Shown here: positions 54,467 to 64,000 of the stretch, one piece after another | Layout: each line of letters opens with the position of its first letter | Numbering within the stretch: position 1 is the stretch's first letter | Assembly (NCBI GenBank): GCA_016110215.1 | Contig: JADWQD010000009.1 | Location: forward strand, 1,800,093 to 1,864,092 | Length of the DNA: 64,000 nt | Direction: 5' to 3' | Source of the DNA: Capronia americana | Lineage: Eukaryota > Ascomycota > Eurotiomycetes > Chaetothyriales > Herpotrichiellaceae | Notes under the pieces: model-generated | Databases searched by the model: none | What the model was told of the DNA's origin: nothing | Seen by the model: the letters and a program-made list of their open reading frames with translations, nothing else | Program-made: the position numbers and the translations under genes

Positions 54467-54649
54467 CGCAAACGCTCTCGACCACTTGCGCGTATTCTTA
54501 TGGTGGCTGTTCTGTACATAGCAAGACAAGGAATGTCTATTCCAAACACCGTGTGCGTGGATCATGGTTTAGCGTTGCGGAATGGATATCATTACTTGGA
54601 TGATGTCTTGCTGGTCTAAATTTATTCTCTATGCCGTCGGATCCTTTCT
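54467..54649. other. Convergent 3' spacer
   Basis: Between the kinase (+) and the Old Yellow Enzyme gene (-). No feature. Confidence 0.35.
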
Positions 54650-55780
54650 CTAGAGCTTGCTGTTTGCCTGCTCGAACTCCTTGCTGAAGGGATAATCAGT
54701 GTAGCCGGACTCGGACTTTGGGTTGTAAAACCTTTCCCTGTCGTATGGAGCCAGCTCGATATCGTTGGCGATCCTGAAGGGCAAATCTGGCGTGGAAATG
54801 AAATAGCGTCCGAACACGATGACAATGTCCCGATCCTTGTACTCCTCATCAACCGCCCGCCTCGCCGACGCCGGTCTGAAGCCCCCCGCCAGCAGCACCG
54901 GCGAGGTGTTTCCCCACACGTCCAGAAGAGGGTCGACCTTCTCTGTGCCCTCGATGTCGGCGTTGCCCGAGACCCTCGACTCCACCAGATGGACATAGGC
55001 GAGGTTGAACTTCTTCAAGCCCTCCATCACGTGCGTGAACTGCGGGTACGGATCCTCCATCTTCATGCCCTGGAAGGAGCTGAATGGCGACAAGCGGATG
55101 CCGACCTTCTCGGCCCCGATCGCGTCGACCACCGCCTTGGTCACCTCGAGCGCAAACCGCGACCGGTTCTCAACGCTGCCGCCATATTCGTCCGTGCGCC
55201 GATTGGTCACGTCCTGCAGAAACTGGTCGATCAGGTAGCCGTTCGCGCCGTGGAGCTCGACGCCGTCAAAGCCCGCTTCAATGGCGTTGCGCGCGGCTTG
55301 CGCGTAGTCCTGCACGTAGGATGCGATCTCTTCCTTGGTTAAGGGTCGCGGTTCGCCATGCTCGCTGTCGACGGGGATGTCGGAGGCGGAGACGAGGTCG
55401 AAGGGCCCTTCGGCCTGGAGGACCTTTGGGTTCGCAGTCCGGCCCAGTGCCCAGAGTTGCATGAATATATAGGATCCCTTGGCGTGGACCGCGTCGGTGA
55501 CTTTCTGCCACGCGGCAATTTGTTCCTGATTGTAGATTCCAGGGACATTGGGATAGCCGCCTGCCCTGGCGGAAATGAACGTCGCCTCGGTGATGATGAG
55601 TGTGCCCGGGACGGAAGCGCGCTGTTGATAGTATGTCGCTGTGAAGGGGAGTTGGACGTGTGAGTCGTCGGCGCGGAAGCGCGTTAGCGGCGCCATGGCG
55701 AGGCGGTGTTGCAGGGTGAGGTTACCGAGCTTGAGGGGCTCAAATAGGCGCGAGGAGTGCGCGGCGGAGAGGGAGCCCAT
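54650..55780 (-). CDS. NADH:flavin oxidoreductase, Old Yellow Enzyme family
   Basis: Single exon, 376 aa. FMN-dependent ene-reductases of this family reduce alpha,beta-unsaturated carbonyls with NADPH. Signature blocks: LFEPLKLGNLTLQHRLAMAPLTRFRAD (N-terminal FMN loop), GTLIITEATFIS, YIFMQLWALGR, DGVELHGANGYLIDQF at about residues 170-185 (the His-Asn pair that binds the substrate carbonyl), DEYGGSVENRSRF, GIRLSPFSSFQGM, and VIVFGRYFISTPDLP near the C-terminal phosphate-binding region. The length matches yeast OYE (400 aa) and plant OPR (372 aa). The ending SGYTDYPF is typical. Cytosolic. Substrate unknown: stress detoxification or a secondary-metabolite reduction are both common for fungal paralogues. 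It has no obvious partners nearby. Confidence 0.95.
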   Translation of the reverse strand: MGSLSAAHSSRLFEPLKLGNLTLQHRLAMAPLTRFRADDSHVQLPFTATYYQQRASVPGTLIITEATFISARAGGYPNVPGIYNQEQIAAWQKVTDAVHAKGSYIFMQLWALGRTANPKVLQAEGPFDLVSASDIPVDSEHGEPRPLTKEEIASYVQDYAQAARNAIEAGFDGVELHGANGYLIDQFLQDVTNRRTDEYGGSVENRSRFALEVTKAVVDAIGAEKVGIRLSPFSSFQGMKMEDPYPQFTHVMEGLKKFNLAYVHLVESRVSGNADIEGTEKVDPLLDVWGNTSPVLLAGGFRPASARRAVDEEYKDRDIVIVFGRYFISTPDLPFRIANDIELAPYDRERFYNPKSESGYTDYPFSKEFEQANSKL

Positions 55781-57669
55781 GATTAGTATCTTTCTCGCGG
55801 ACCGTCCTATGAGTTGCTTCCGGCGAGAGTTTCGAGGGGTTGTTGGGCTATCTACGAGATTTGAGCGTCGTCAAGCGTCTGCGGTGCAATTGATGGCAAT
55901 GCTGATAGCTCAAGAAGTGGCGGGACACGAAGGGAGTATACTTATACTTGTGTATTCCGGGAAAGTGGTTCGACACGTATCCATGGAAGATCGACAGGCA
56001 CATCCGCCCACCATCGCTGATAACGGAAGCAGAGAAAGCTCGAGCGATTGCCGAGGTGCTTGCTAATGCGCGTCGCCGCTGGTATTGGTCAGCAAGGGCA
56101 CGGCGAGCGCCTATGATTGGCTGATATTGACGACATTCGTGCTGTTTCTAATGGGTTCAGTGATGTATTCGTGGGCTTCGTCCGGAAGGTGAAGCCTCTT
56201 CTCAAGCGAACCACTGATGTCTTGGTCACCTGTTTCAATATGCCGTTCACTAATACGTCGGTGGTTTCAGAATTTTGTTGCATGAACGAAAGTGTGCTGA
56301 CTGCTTGTAATCAGCGAGTGAACTGATCTAATGAGCAAGATTTTGATCTCTGTGAGTGATTTGATTCGATACGCTTGCTGATATTGAGCGAATGTCAAGT
56401 TCCGACGGACGAACCAGGCGGGCAAATGTCCAAAACGAGTTCAGTGAGCCATCGGATCTGCATCTTGTCGGCTGGCAGATGAGCATCGAAGTCTATTCCG
56501 ACTTCCCATAAAGGCAGTTTGTTCGTTTCTGGATGCCAAACCTTAAGGCGTGTCGAGTGGCTGAGAAATCCAGTCGGCGTAACAGTACACCGTGGACAGC
56601 GGGGTCGCTTGGTGGGCTCTGCTGTTGTACTCGAGTATCCGTGCGGATTCTCACCTTCGACCACCTATCTATTTCCACTGGCCATCGCTGTAGTCCCGCC
56701 GTTCCATCTCTCTCTTCTCGTTGCCACGATCCGAAGTACTCGTGAGGTGAGCGCAGAATTGGTCACTCAAAGTAAGCGAATTGCATATCGGACGTCTGAG
56801 CGCATATAACAAAATCTGACAAGTCGCATTTGAAGGATTCATCGACAAGGCGAGTTCGAGGGGTTGTGCAGCTTCAAACGTTAGGAGTCGCAGGCGGTTG
56901 GACGGTGCACACACGTGCATAGGCTCTGCTGATTGGATCGAGTAAGCCAAGCTTTCGATCGCAGCAACCGTGAAGTGAGCCCTCGCACACGGTCGTACAA
57001 GAGTTCAAAAGTATTTGTGGCTTTGGTGAGCTCTTAAGTTGGCCAGCAGACTGAATCACAGCATCGAGGCGGCCATCCACCGGTCATCGTTGCCGACACT
57101 TCCGTGGATGGTCGGTCTTGGCGCCAAGGCCACACTGATGGCCTTTTCCCTTTTTTGTGCGTCGATGAGGGGGGCGACTGGCGTTTGACGTTGGAGGGAT
57201 GCGACGGACCCTCAGACTATATAACTATCTGACGAGGTGCACAGTACACGATACAAGGTCATACATGGCCTCGGTGGTCATTACACAGTACGAGTACATA
57301 CTCGTATCGCATGCTTGCCAAGGCGTTGCGACTGAACACCAACACAAGAGACGACAATGGCCAATATCGGATCAACAGTGACGTTATGGCGCCGATCAGC
57401 TCGGGCACAACTGGACAGTGCCACCCTCCGCTTCTGCACGAGGGTTCCCTCCAAAAGACGACGTGGTACGAGTACGATGTTAAGGGTGCAAAAGTCCTCA
57501 ATTTGTCATACATAACAGATGGAGGGAGGTATTCACCCGATATCCATTTCTCCGCCTGTGTGAACAGTAGCGGAAGGCATCTGGAGGAACAATGCCACAT
57601 TGTCTGGGCAGCTAAACCTGATCGAAGCCAGACCAAACGAGACCAGATCCAATAAACCCCCCAAACGCC
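55781..57669. other. 1.9-kb gene-free region
   Basis: Contains the OYE promoter, stop-rich short frames on both strands without motifs, and a near-perfect palindrome TACGAGTA-CA-TACTCGTA at 57289-57306. Plus-strand frame 57311-57655 (about 114 codons) has no recognisable domain. I see no gene here. Confidence 0.45.
57289..57306. repeat. Perfect inverted repeat, 8-bp arms
   Basis: TACGAGTA and its reverse complement TACTCGTA separated by CA. The same octamer recurs at several other non-coding places in the window. Confidence 0.7.
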
Positions 57670-59118
57670 TCAACAAGTGATACGCCGATCAGAAAGCTCT
57701 GGACGAGGCAGTTGCGCCACGTCAACGTACCCGGCGTCCTTGATAGACTCGAAATACCGGAATAGTTTTCCCGGATCCTCTCGTATCCTTTCTCTGGTGC
57801 TAGGATTAATGATGCCGTCTAGGGAGACATCGTCCTCACACATCACCGAGATACACCACCAGACAATGGTCTTGCAGGGCAATCCACATGGCCTGATCCT
57901 AAAGATTCGCCGCATCTCACAATACTCCCTCCAAGCTTTGAAGTGCATGAGACCGATTTGTCGGTTGCCGGTACAGTATTCCGCAAGAGCCAGGAACAAA
58001 AACGCCACCACGTCCTCATCACTTGAATCCTTGCAGTTGGCCAGGGACGATATCCTCTCTCGTGTCCTGGCAAGGATGAAATTCTGCCGCGACGCAAGGT
58101 AGTGGTTCTCGGCGTCCAACAGACCAAGTTCGGGTGGCGGCTCATTGCTTCGATGATGGTTCGCACTGAATAGCAGTATCATGGTTTCGAAACACCACTG
58201 GCTGGAGGTGGCATAGGGTAGAAAGAGCTGGAGCACCGGATCATGTTTTTGGACGATTTCTGGATAGACATCCAGCCCGAGCATGGATCCTGCATTTACC
58301 GCAAAATATCGCAGCAGGTTGTGGTCGATGGGCGTCAAAAGGATTGATGATCTCGCAGCTGATTCGTGGAGAGCTTGCAAAATGATACGTTGTGACTCTT
58401 TCTCCAATCCGGCGTTCAGTTCGAGCGGTCGTTGCGGGGGTGGCGTGTTTGCAATCCTCAGCCCTTCCAGCAGTGCCAGGCCGAACTCAGACCGACTTTC
58501 TGTGCTGGTCCTTCTGTGTTTTGAGGCCATTGGCTCGCTGTCGAAGAGACTTGCAGTGGATCTGGGCGATTCCGCCTCGAGAAGCGGTGAATTGAGCCTG
58601 GACATTTCTATCCGGCAGCCGTCTTCCGGTGACCGGCCATGCTTCCTGTCGGAGGCACTGCTCTCGGAAGAGTTGTCGAGGCAGTCCAGGTTCTTCCGCG
58701 GCTTGGACTTTGTTCCTGTCCTCGACCGCGGCGACTGTGAGCGTGGCTTTCTGACGAAAGGCGACACGGTCACGCTGTCACGCTCAAAATCGATTACTGC
58801 CGCATAGTGCGAGATGCGAGGCTTTGTTGCTTCCTCTGATTCGTCCGAGCTGGACGACTTCGCGTCTGGTCTGCCTGCGTTTGGCTGGTGGTTATCCTCT
58901 TTCGGTCGCATCCAACGCAGCGGCGAGAACTGGTTTCGAGACACCCATTCTGATCGGGCTTCTCTCTTCGACCGGACACGATCCTTCATCAAATGTGCCC
59001 GTGCCGTTTCCGTGACTCCACGGCGGTTGATGTCGTAATCCACAAAGGTGAAGACCCTTCCCTCGGAATTCTGGCTTGACATGTTGCTTTTGTTGTTTCT
59101 GGTAGTTGGTGTGGCCAT
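57670..59118 (-). CDS. Fungal transcription-factor-like protein without zinc cluster
   Basis: Single exon, 482 aa from the first in-frame ATG (MATPTTRNNKSNM). The N-terminal block RVFTFVDYDINRRGVTETARAHLMKDRVRSKREAR is the conserved basic segment that opens many Pezizomycotina proteins of the fungal-specific transcription-factor (PF11951-type) class lacking a Zn2Cys6 domain. A Ser/Arg-rich disordered region (residues 60-195) follows, then an alpha-helical half with LRYFAVNAGSMLGLDVYPEIV, SQWCFETMILLFSANHH, VAFLFLALAEYCTGNRQIGLMHFKAWREYCEMR and CKTIVWWCISVMCEDD. These helices match the regulator domain pattern. Nuclear regulator is the usual assumption, but DNA binding has not been shown for such proteins. 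A TATATA at 59165-59170 lies 47 nt upstream of the ATG. The protein ends without a close neighbour. Confidence 0.8.
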   Translation of the reverse strand: MATPTTRNNKSNMSSQNSEGRVFTFVDYDINRRGVTETARAHLMKDRVRSKREARSEWVSRNQFSPLRWMRPKEDNHQPNAGRPDAKSSSSDESEEATKPRISHYAAVIDFERDSVTVSPFVRKPRSQSPRSRTGTKSKPRKNLDCLDNSSESSASDRKHGRSPEDGCRIEMSRLNSPLLEAESPRSTASLFDSEPMASKHRRTSTESRSEFGLALLEGLRIANTPPPQRPLELNAGLEKESQRIILQALHESAARSSILLTPIDHNLLRYFAVNAGSMLGLDVYPEIVQKHDPVLQLFLPYATSSQWCFETMILLFSANHHRSNEPPPELGLLDAENHYLASRQNFILARTRERISSLANCKDSSDEDVVAFLFLALAEYCTGNRQIGLMHFKAWREYCEMRRIFRIRPCGLPCKTIVWWCISVMCEDDVSLDGIINPSTRERIREDPGKLFRYFESIKDAGYVDVAQLPRPELSDRRITC

Positions 59119-62100
59119 CCCCAGGAACCGGACCACCAGGTACTGTGCTATTTACTGCCTCGGGTATATAGAGCCTTGGGTGATATGGCCACGGCTGCTC
59201 TCCGAATATTACTCATCCATGGAGCCCCGTATGCCACGCGCAAGGGCGTCGCAGAATTGCCCTTCAGCTAGCGCCCGGGCGGCCGTCGAGGATGCAAATA
59301 CTGAGGAGCAAGCAGTCTCCCCCAACGTCAAAACGGCGATAGCCAGCCGGGGCCTTAACGTCGGCCCAATCGGCAGCTTGCTGTCGCGAAACACAGCACA
59401 CTATACCCTTTTTTGAGAAGATACGGATTTCGCTGATTGGCCGGGGAGCGAGTCTAGTGGGATGCGAAATAGTCGGTGCTGTTTCTCCATCTTCGAGCAG
59501 AAAATCATCCGCAATTCTTGTCCATGCTTGATGGTGCCAGAAGCGATTCCTCCTCTGCTGGTCTCATATCATACGAGGCCGCCGGCTGACATGTCGACCA
59601 ATGAACGCCTGCTCTTTCCGGCCGGCCCATTCACACGACCCCCCTATTCTGCCTAGTCGGAGCCCTGGACCTGGAAGGGATTCTGCACGCCATGCAGCGA
59701 GGGCGCGGTACTTGGCTTTTAGTCCCAGCTGCCGGTTCATCTACATCGCATTCACTTGCGCGACTGCTCCAGTAGCGATGCGCCGGTGTCTTTGTCAGCC
59801 GCCGTCTCTTTGGAAGTTCTTAGTCATTGCATTCGGTCCGTGTTCTGGAGCGCGAGCTTGTGGTAGGCAAAATACATGCTGTTGCAGCGTCGTCGTGTAG
59901 AGCCTGGAGCCAGCTACATTGGGCAGTTCTTCCCACCTTACACGAGCCTAGGGGAGACCGCTTAACGTCCCACAGCCGAAGCGAGCGGGTTTTGCGCCAA
60001 TCTCTTTTCCGATTCACCCGGGGCAATTGATTGCTTCCTGTGAGGGCTTGCTTTGATGAAGCACTACCTTCTTGAAAAGGGTTCTTGCAGCAAGCCCCCG
60101 CGAGATGTGGAGTCCATGACTTGAACGCTGACTGCATCGTTCTGTAGCATCAGTGCCAACTTCGCTAAGCAGCCGTCGACGTCACCCTTGGGGGTGTTTA
60201 TGTGGCCACAGGAGAGTGGCTAGTGCACCAGGCAGATCACGAACATGATCGCGGTGTGACCAGATGTGCATTCTGAACAAAAGTACCGCCCTTGAACCCT
60301 ATGCTCTGTGGCTGTCGAGGGCGGGATGCGACCAGTGACAAGGATGCCGACAACCATGGACGAGGCTGAAGTCCTTTCCACTCGACTAAACCGATGGCGG
60401 TCCGATGCCGCGGTGATATTCTTACTGTGTACAGTTGCACGGCTGAAGCAAAACATCATGGCATTCGCACCGAGAGAAGCACAGCCATGCCTTGTTCCTG
60501 GCTAGAGACTAGTGTCTGAGCCACAGGAGCAGGATCTGGACCCTAGTGACCCCATCGCATCCAACAGGAGACCACGGCAAGCAAGACTTGCTGTTTTTTT
60601 GACTAAGCCACGTCCTGGAAGTCTATGACCTCTGAAGTGCGACCGCCAAGTACAGACAGGCAATCAAGCCGGCTGCGCTGAGAAGGACAGAGACTTGCTT
60701 GGCTTTCCCACTTAAGGTGCTAATAGCGTCATTCAAGATTCGTTATCAGTTCGGTATTATCTCTTGGTATCGGCCAACAGCCGTGCAGCAAGCAGTGAGG
60801 ACAATTTGTGCGAGAGAGCTAGGGAGATGTTGTGTGAGGATGACCCGAACGTTTCAGATATTACACCGTCTACTCGGGCAAGTATGGACTCGAGAGAACT
60901 GCCGATCGTCCTGTGATCCAGCGCGGCACTCAGCAGCCCTACTCAGGGGTCCACTGCTGGATGTACGGTGCGTGGACCGAGTCGATCCACCGGGGCGGAA
61001 GGATCATTAACTCCTCGATGGTGGCTGTCGCAATGGAAGGACACATAGTTTCAATGCGGACTGAGTCAGCCCATCCTCAGTTCGAGGGACAAACACATTA
61101 CGCCGACCAACTCTCGGACCTCGGCTTGCATGTGTACGTGAAGGACATGCTCCTCAGGCATCTGAGTTAAGCGAGCCCGCCTCACGACTGACTCTTCTGA
61201 CCGAGTCGGGAACCGCACGCCATTTTCGAAATCGACGGGACTTCTACACTGATGGGGTACGAGTACGCGGTGACCCATTCCTCGTGTCCCAGCAGCCCTG
61301 CAAGGTCCATCGCGGTCGAGATGCCCGGCCAATACATGCATGCGCTCAAAGTGCTCGAGCGGCACATGCATAAGCCCTGCGTCTTGCCGCGCCGGTGTAT
61401 CTTTCAAGCGTCAAAAGCTTAGCGAAGCTTGAATGCTGCTGACTACACCCCGGCGACGGCGACGTCGATCGACGGCATCGCTGAGTCAACGAGTCCGCGT
61501 AAGCACGGTGTTCACCGGCGAACCCTGCATCCCCGCCTCGAAGACCGGTGGGCCCGCGAATGACCAACATATAAGAGCTAGTAGGTGGCGAGCGGCGACG
61601 AGCATAAGGTGAAGACGGTTAGGTCGGTTTCCGCAAAGGGTTTGTACACATACGAGGACACATACGAGGACACTATTTCCCCCACAAATAAAATGTTCAA
61701 TTCCCGACTTGTCGCTCTCTTTGACCTTTTGGCCGCGCGATGGCGACCACAACGCAGGGCCATGTGACGCTGCAAACCAGCGAGATTAAGCCTTCTTTCT
61801 GCAAAACCCTGGCGACGTGGATCTCCGGTCGGGGAGCATGTCGGGAAAGATTCGCGAATGGCTTCCTGTAACTGCAATTCCCTTGGGTTGTTGGCCGACA
61901 ATCCTGGCTTCTCCGAGGTCTGGCACAGTTTCAATGACAACAAGTGGAACATTCCGAGAGATGGTGATACGTGGACCTTGGTAAACATCCTGCGTCATCC
62001 TCTTGAGTCCGCCAAGGTGACGGCGCAGTGACGGCGGTGCATCCAGACACGCCAAGCATCGCGTACCATGAGCCGACTGCAGTTCGGAACGTTGCGAATG

Positions 62101-64000
62101 AAGCAAGACTGGGAGCAGTGTCTTCAAAACGGGTGGCTCAACGAGGCTTTCTCAGTCCCGTCTCTGTTGCACTCAGTCTCCTGCTAATTTGCGCTTACTC
62201 AGGTACCTCCCCTTCCACGCTGCGCCGAGTTCAGGCTTGCTACGATGCCAATAACCGCACGCCTTGTGATCGAGATGGCGGGGTCTCTTCCCTTATAACG
62301 AAACTCTGTCCATGCGTCAACCGACGACCTTGCCTTATTCGCAAGACTAGAAGTTAATGGCCGGCTCCCCTCAATATTGCGACCAAACCGGTGGTGGCCC
62401 ACCTCATTTCGTGCGAATAACGAAACGGATGGCAACGGGTTAACCGAAGAGCAAGATGATGGTCATACTCCTCAGGGGCGAGCTGAATTGAGACAGCAGA
62501 GAAGTCACCATGCCTCGTTGTGGAACCGAGTGCTTACAGTCACTGGCCCAGCACACAATGCCTCTGTAGTGGAATACCTGAGGAGATTGTTGAATCGCCG
62601 CCTTCAAACATTGTTGAGCCTGCTTGGAACGCCTGAATTGCATGGCGATGTGAAGCTGAACCCCCCTCGTCTTCGGCGACTTGGGCCTAGACATGGTGGA
62701 GGAGGCCGTCGCGATTACCGCATTCCCTGGGCTTTTCCACAATATGACCGCGCTTGAACCATGCCCCTATTATTGTGTATCCGTCTGCATCTCTCGGAGT
62801 TGACGAGCACGGTGTCTCTCCGTCGCGTCAGGTGATATCTCGCTGAAGCAACCGCCAAATTCATCCGCGGAGTCCGGGTAAAGCAGTCCCAAGGGTAAGC
62901 ACTCGACAAGGACATGCCAGTCGACAAGGACAGGGCCACCTGGCCCTGTCCTCCAAGCCAGCCAACGAGACCGACTACCTCATACGTCCTTCCATGTCTG
63001 TCCCTACATAATGCAGCGTTCTATGTCCTAGGTACAGTAGGCTCAATGGAAACCCTCGCCCAAAGACATGGAAGATTCAGAATCAGCAAAACGGCCGCGG
63101 CGGACTCCGGCGGCCGCTCGCGCCAGAGAACGAGCGGTCCTGACTAACAAACTCGCCTACTCCTTAATAATTACTTACATTCCTGCAGGAACGTGGTCGA
63201 CGGGGCCGGCGAACGGATCTTGATACCTGCGGGAGCGTTACCGACTGGCATACATAATATCGACGAGCTCGTATGATCGTCCTGAAATCTGCGGCCAAGC
63301 AAAACTCGCGTCTCATGACGGAGAGCGAGCGCTGTTTGGTAATTAATCAACACATACCTGCCGATAATATCAGCGTTACCGAAAGACAGGGAAACGATAT
63401 TCGTGTACGAGGTATGTACCGTATTTGACATTTCAGTAACTACGCACCGTTACCGCTGATGTCCCCGCCAAGTGTATAGGTACCTCAGGGATTGACCATG
63501 ACTCACTGAAGTGCTACTTAGTACCTAGCTTGGCTATAAACTCTGAGAAGTAAGTACTTCGTACGAGTACATCGTACTGACCTGTTCAATCACCAGGAAC
63601 AATGCTCCCAAGGGGCCAAGATCTGGGCAGCCTGATATCGGAAGTACATTACCGAAGGATTCCGACCTTTTTCCTCTTTGGTGAGCGACTGCCATCTACG
63701 TGGGTCATCGCCCGTGCTTGTGTGTGCGCTTGTGCTTGCCAGCTGCGCTGGTGTTATCCGACCATCTGTGCCTCATTAGCTGCACTGCTTGAGGAACCAC
63801 GTCTCTCGCTCGATAAATGTGGTCTCGCACGCACACCTGAGAGAGACGTTCTGGACGTTTATGGAACCTCATTACCGCGGACTCGCGCGTCGTCTAGATA
63901 TGAATAAGAAGAATGCCGCCGTCCAAGAGCACAGAATCTGCAATCATGTATTGCACTTTATGGCAGCCAAAGCATCTGGGCAAGATTAGTCAGTGCATTA
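59119..64000. other. 4.9-kb gene-poor right end
   Basis: Many short open frames on both strands, none with conserved motifs, splice logic or protein-like composition that I can recognise. Features noted: a 12-bp tandem duplication at 61648-61671, TACGAGTA octamers at 61258 and 63562, an inverted repeat GTACGA/TCGTAC at 63561-63577, and a 15-base match to the 3' end of 18S rRNA at 60995-61009. It may be relic transposon or subtelomere-like sequence, or non-coding RNA territory; I cannot decide. Confidence 0.45.
59165..59170 (-). promoter_or_regulatory. TATA-like element of the transcription-factor gene
   Basis: TATATA 47 nt upstream of the ATG at 59118. Close to the start for a fungal TATA box, so moderate confidence only. 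Confidence 0.35.

Noticed and set aside
61545..61800. Possible LTR end (TGTTGG on the minus strand, duplicated 12-mer nearby)
   Set aside because: No second LTR, no tRNA primer-binding site, no polypurine tract and no gag/pol frames.
1..64000. tRNA genes, rRNA genes, CRISPR arrays, insertion sequences
   Set aside because: I looked for T-loop GTTCRANNC boxes with acceptor stems, long rRNA blocks and regularly spaced repeats, and found none that holds together.

Overview
The window is nuclear DNA of a filamentous ascomycete (Pezizomycotina). Genes are packed on both strands and interrupted by short introns, mostly 50-100 nt with GTRNGT-type donors and a few weaker ones, and YAG acceptors. They include single-copy fungal housekeeping genes: fimbrin, Gem1, Sld5, Rtg2, Ssr4, Pre2, an Fpr3/4-type FKBP and Rev1. 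The general look fits Eurotiomycetes, perhaps black yeasts (Chaetothyriales), but I cannot prove the class from sequence alone. I support 26 protein-coding genes. I found no rRNA gene, tRNA, CRISPR array or intact transposon.

Layout. 0.3-5.1 kb: a divergent pair, an FAD aromatic monooxygenase (-) and a dienelactone hydrolase (+), which together look catabolic. 5.6-20.1 kb: mainly housekeeping genes (fimbrin, DDHD phospholipase, cupin, Miro GTPase Gem1, SH3/Ysc84 actin protein, FucP-type transporter, GINS subunit Sld5). 21.1-31.9 kb: an accessory island of six genes (SRPBCC protein, sugar-type MFS transporter, Zn2Cys6 regulator, cytochrome P450, NodB-type deacetylase, FAH-family hydrolase). 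It is bounded by Sld5 and Rtg2 and has the composition of a small catabolic cluster. 32.2-36.6 kb: Rtg2-type phosphatase and the SWI/SNF-RSC subunit Ssr4. 37.0-41.8 kb: two unrecognised proteins, a Cys-rich secretory protein ending in KDEL and a large multi-spanning membrane protein. 42.9-55.8 kb: proteasome beta5, a GFA-domain protein, nucleolar FKBP, Rev1, an NDR-type AGC kinase and an Old Yellow Enzyme. 57.7-59.1 kb: a transcription-factor-like protein. 59.1-64 kb: a gene-poor stretch.

The most striking observation is in the NDR-type kinase at 51.36-54.47 kb. The reading frame is intact over about 1,036 codons except for one TAG exactly at the first Trp of the kinase CDWWS motif, and this TAG sits in the loop of a predicted hairpin. 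This is the configuration of the Fusarium PUK1 kinase, whose UAG codons are recoded to UGG by A-to-I mRNA editing. The window may therefore hold an edited (conditionally translated) kinase. A strain-specific nonsense mutation or a sequencing error are the alternatives.

Exon boundaries were placed by hand from splice signals, reading-frame continuity and family conservation. Most joins preserve frame exactly, but none has been checked against transcripts.
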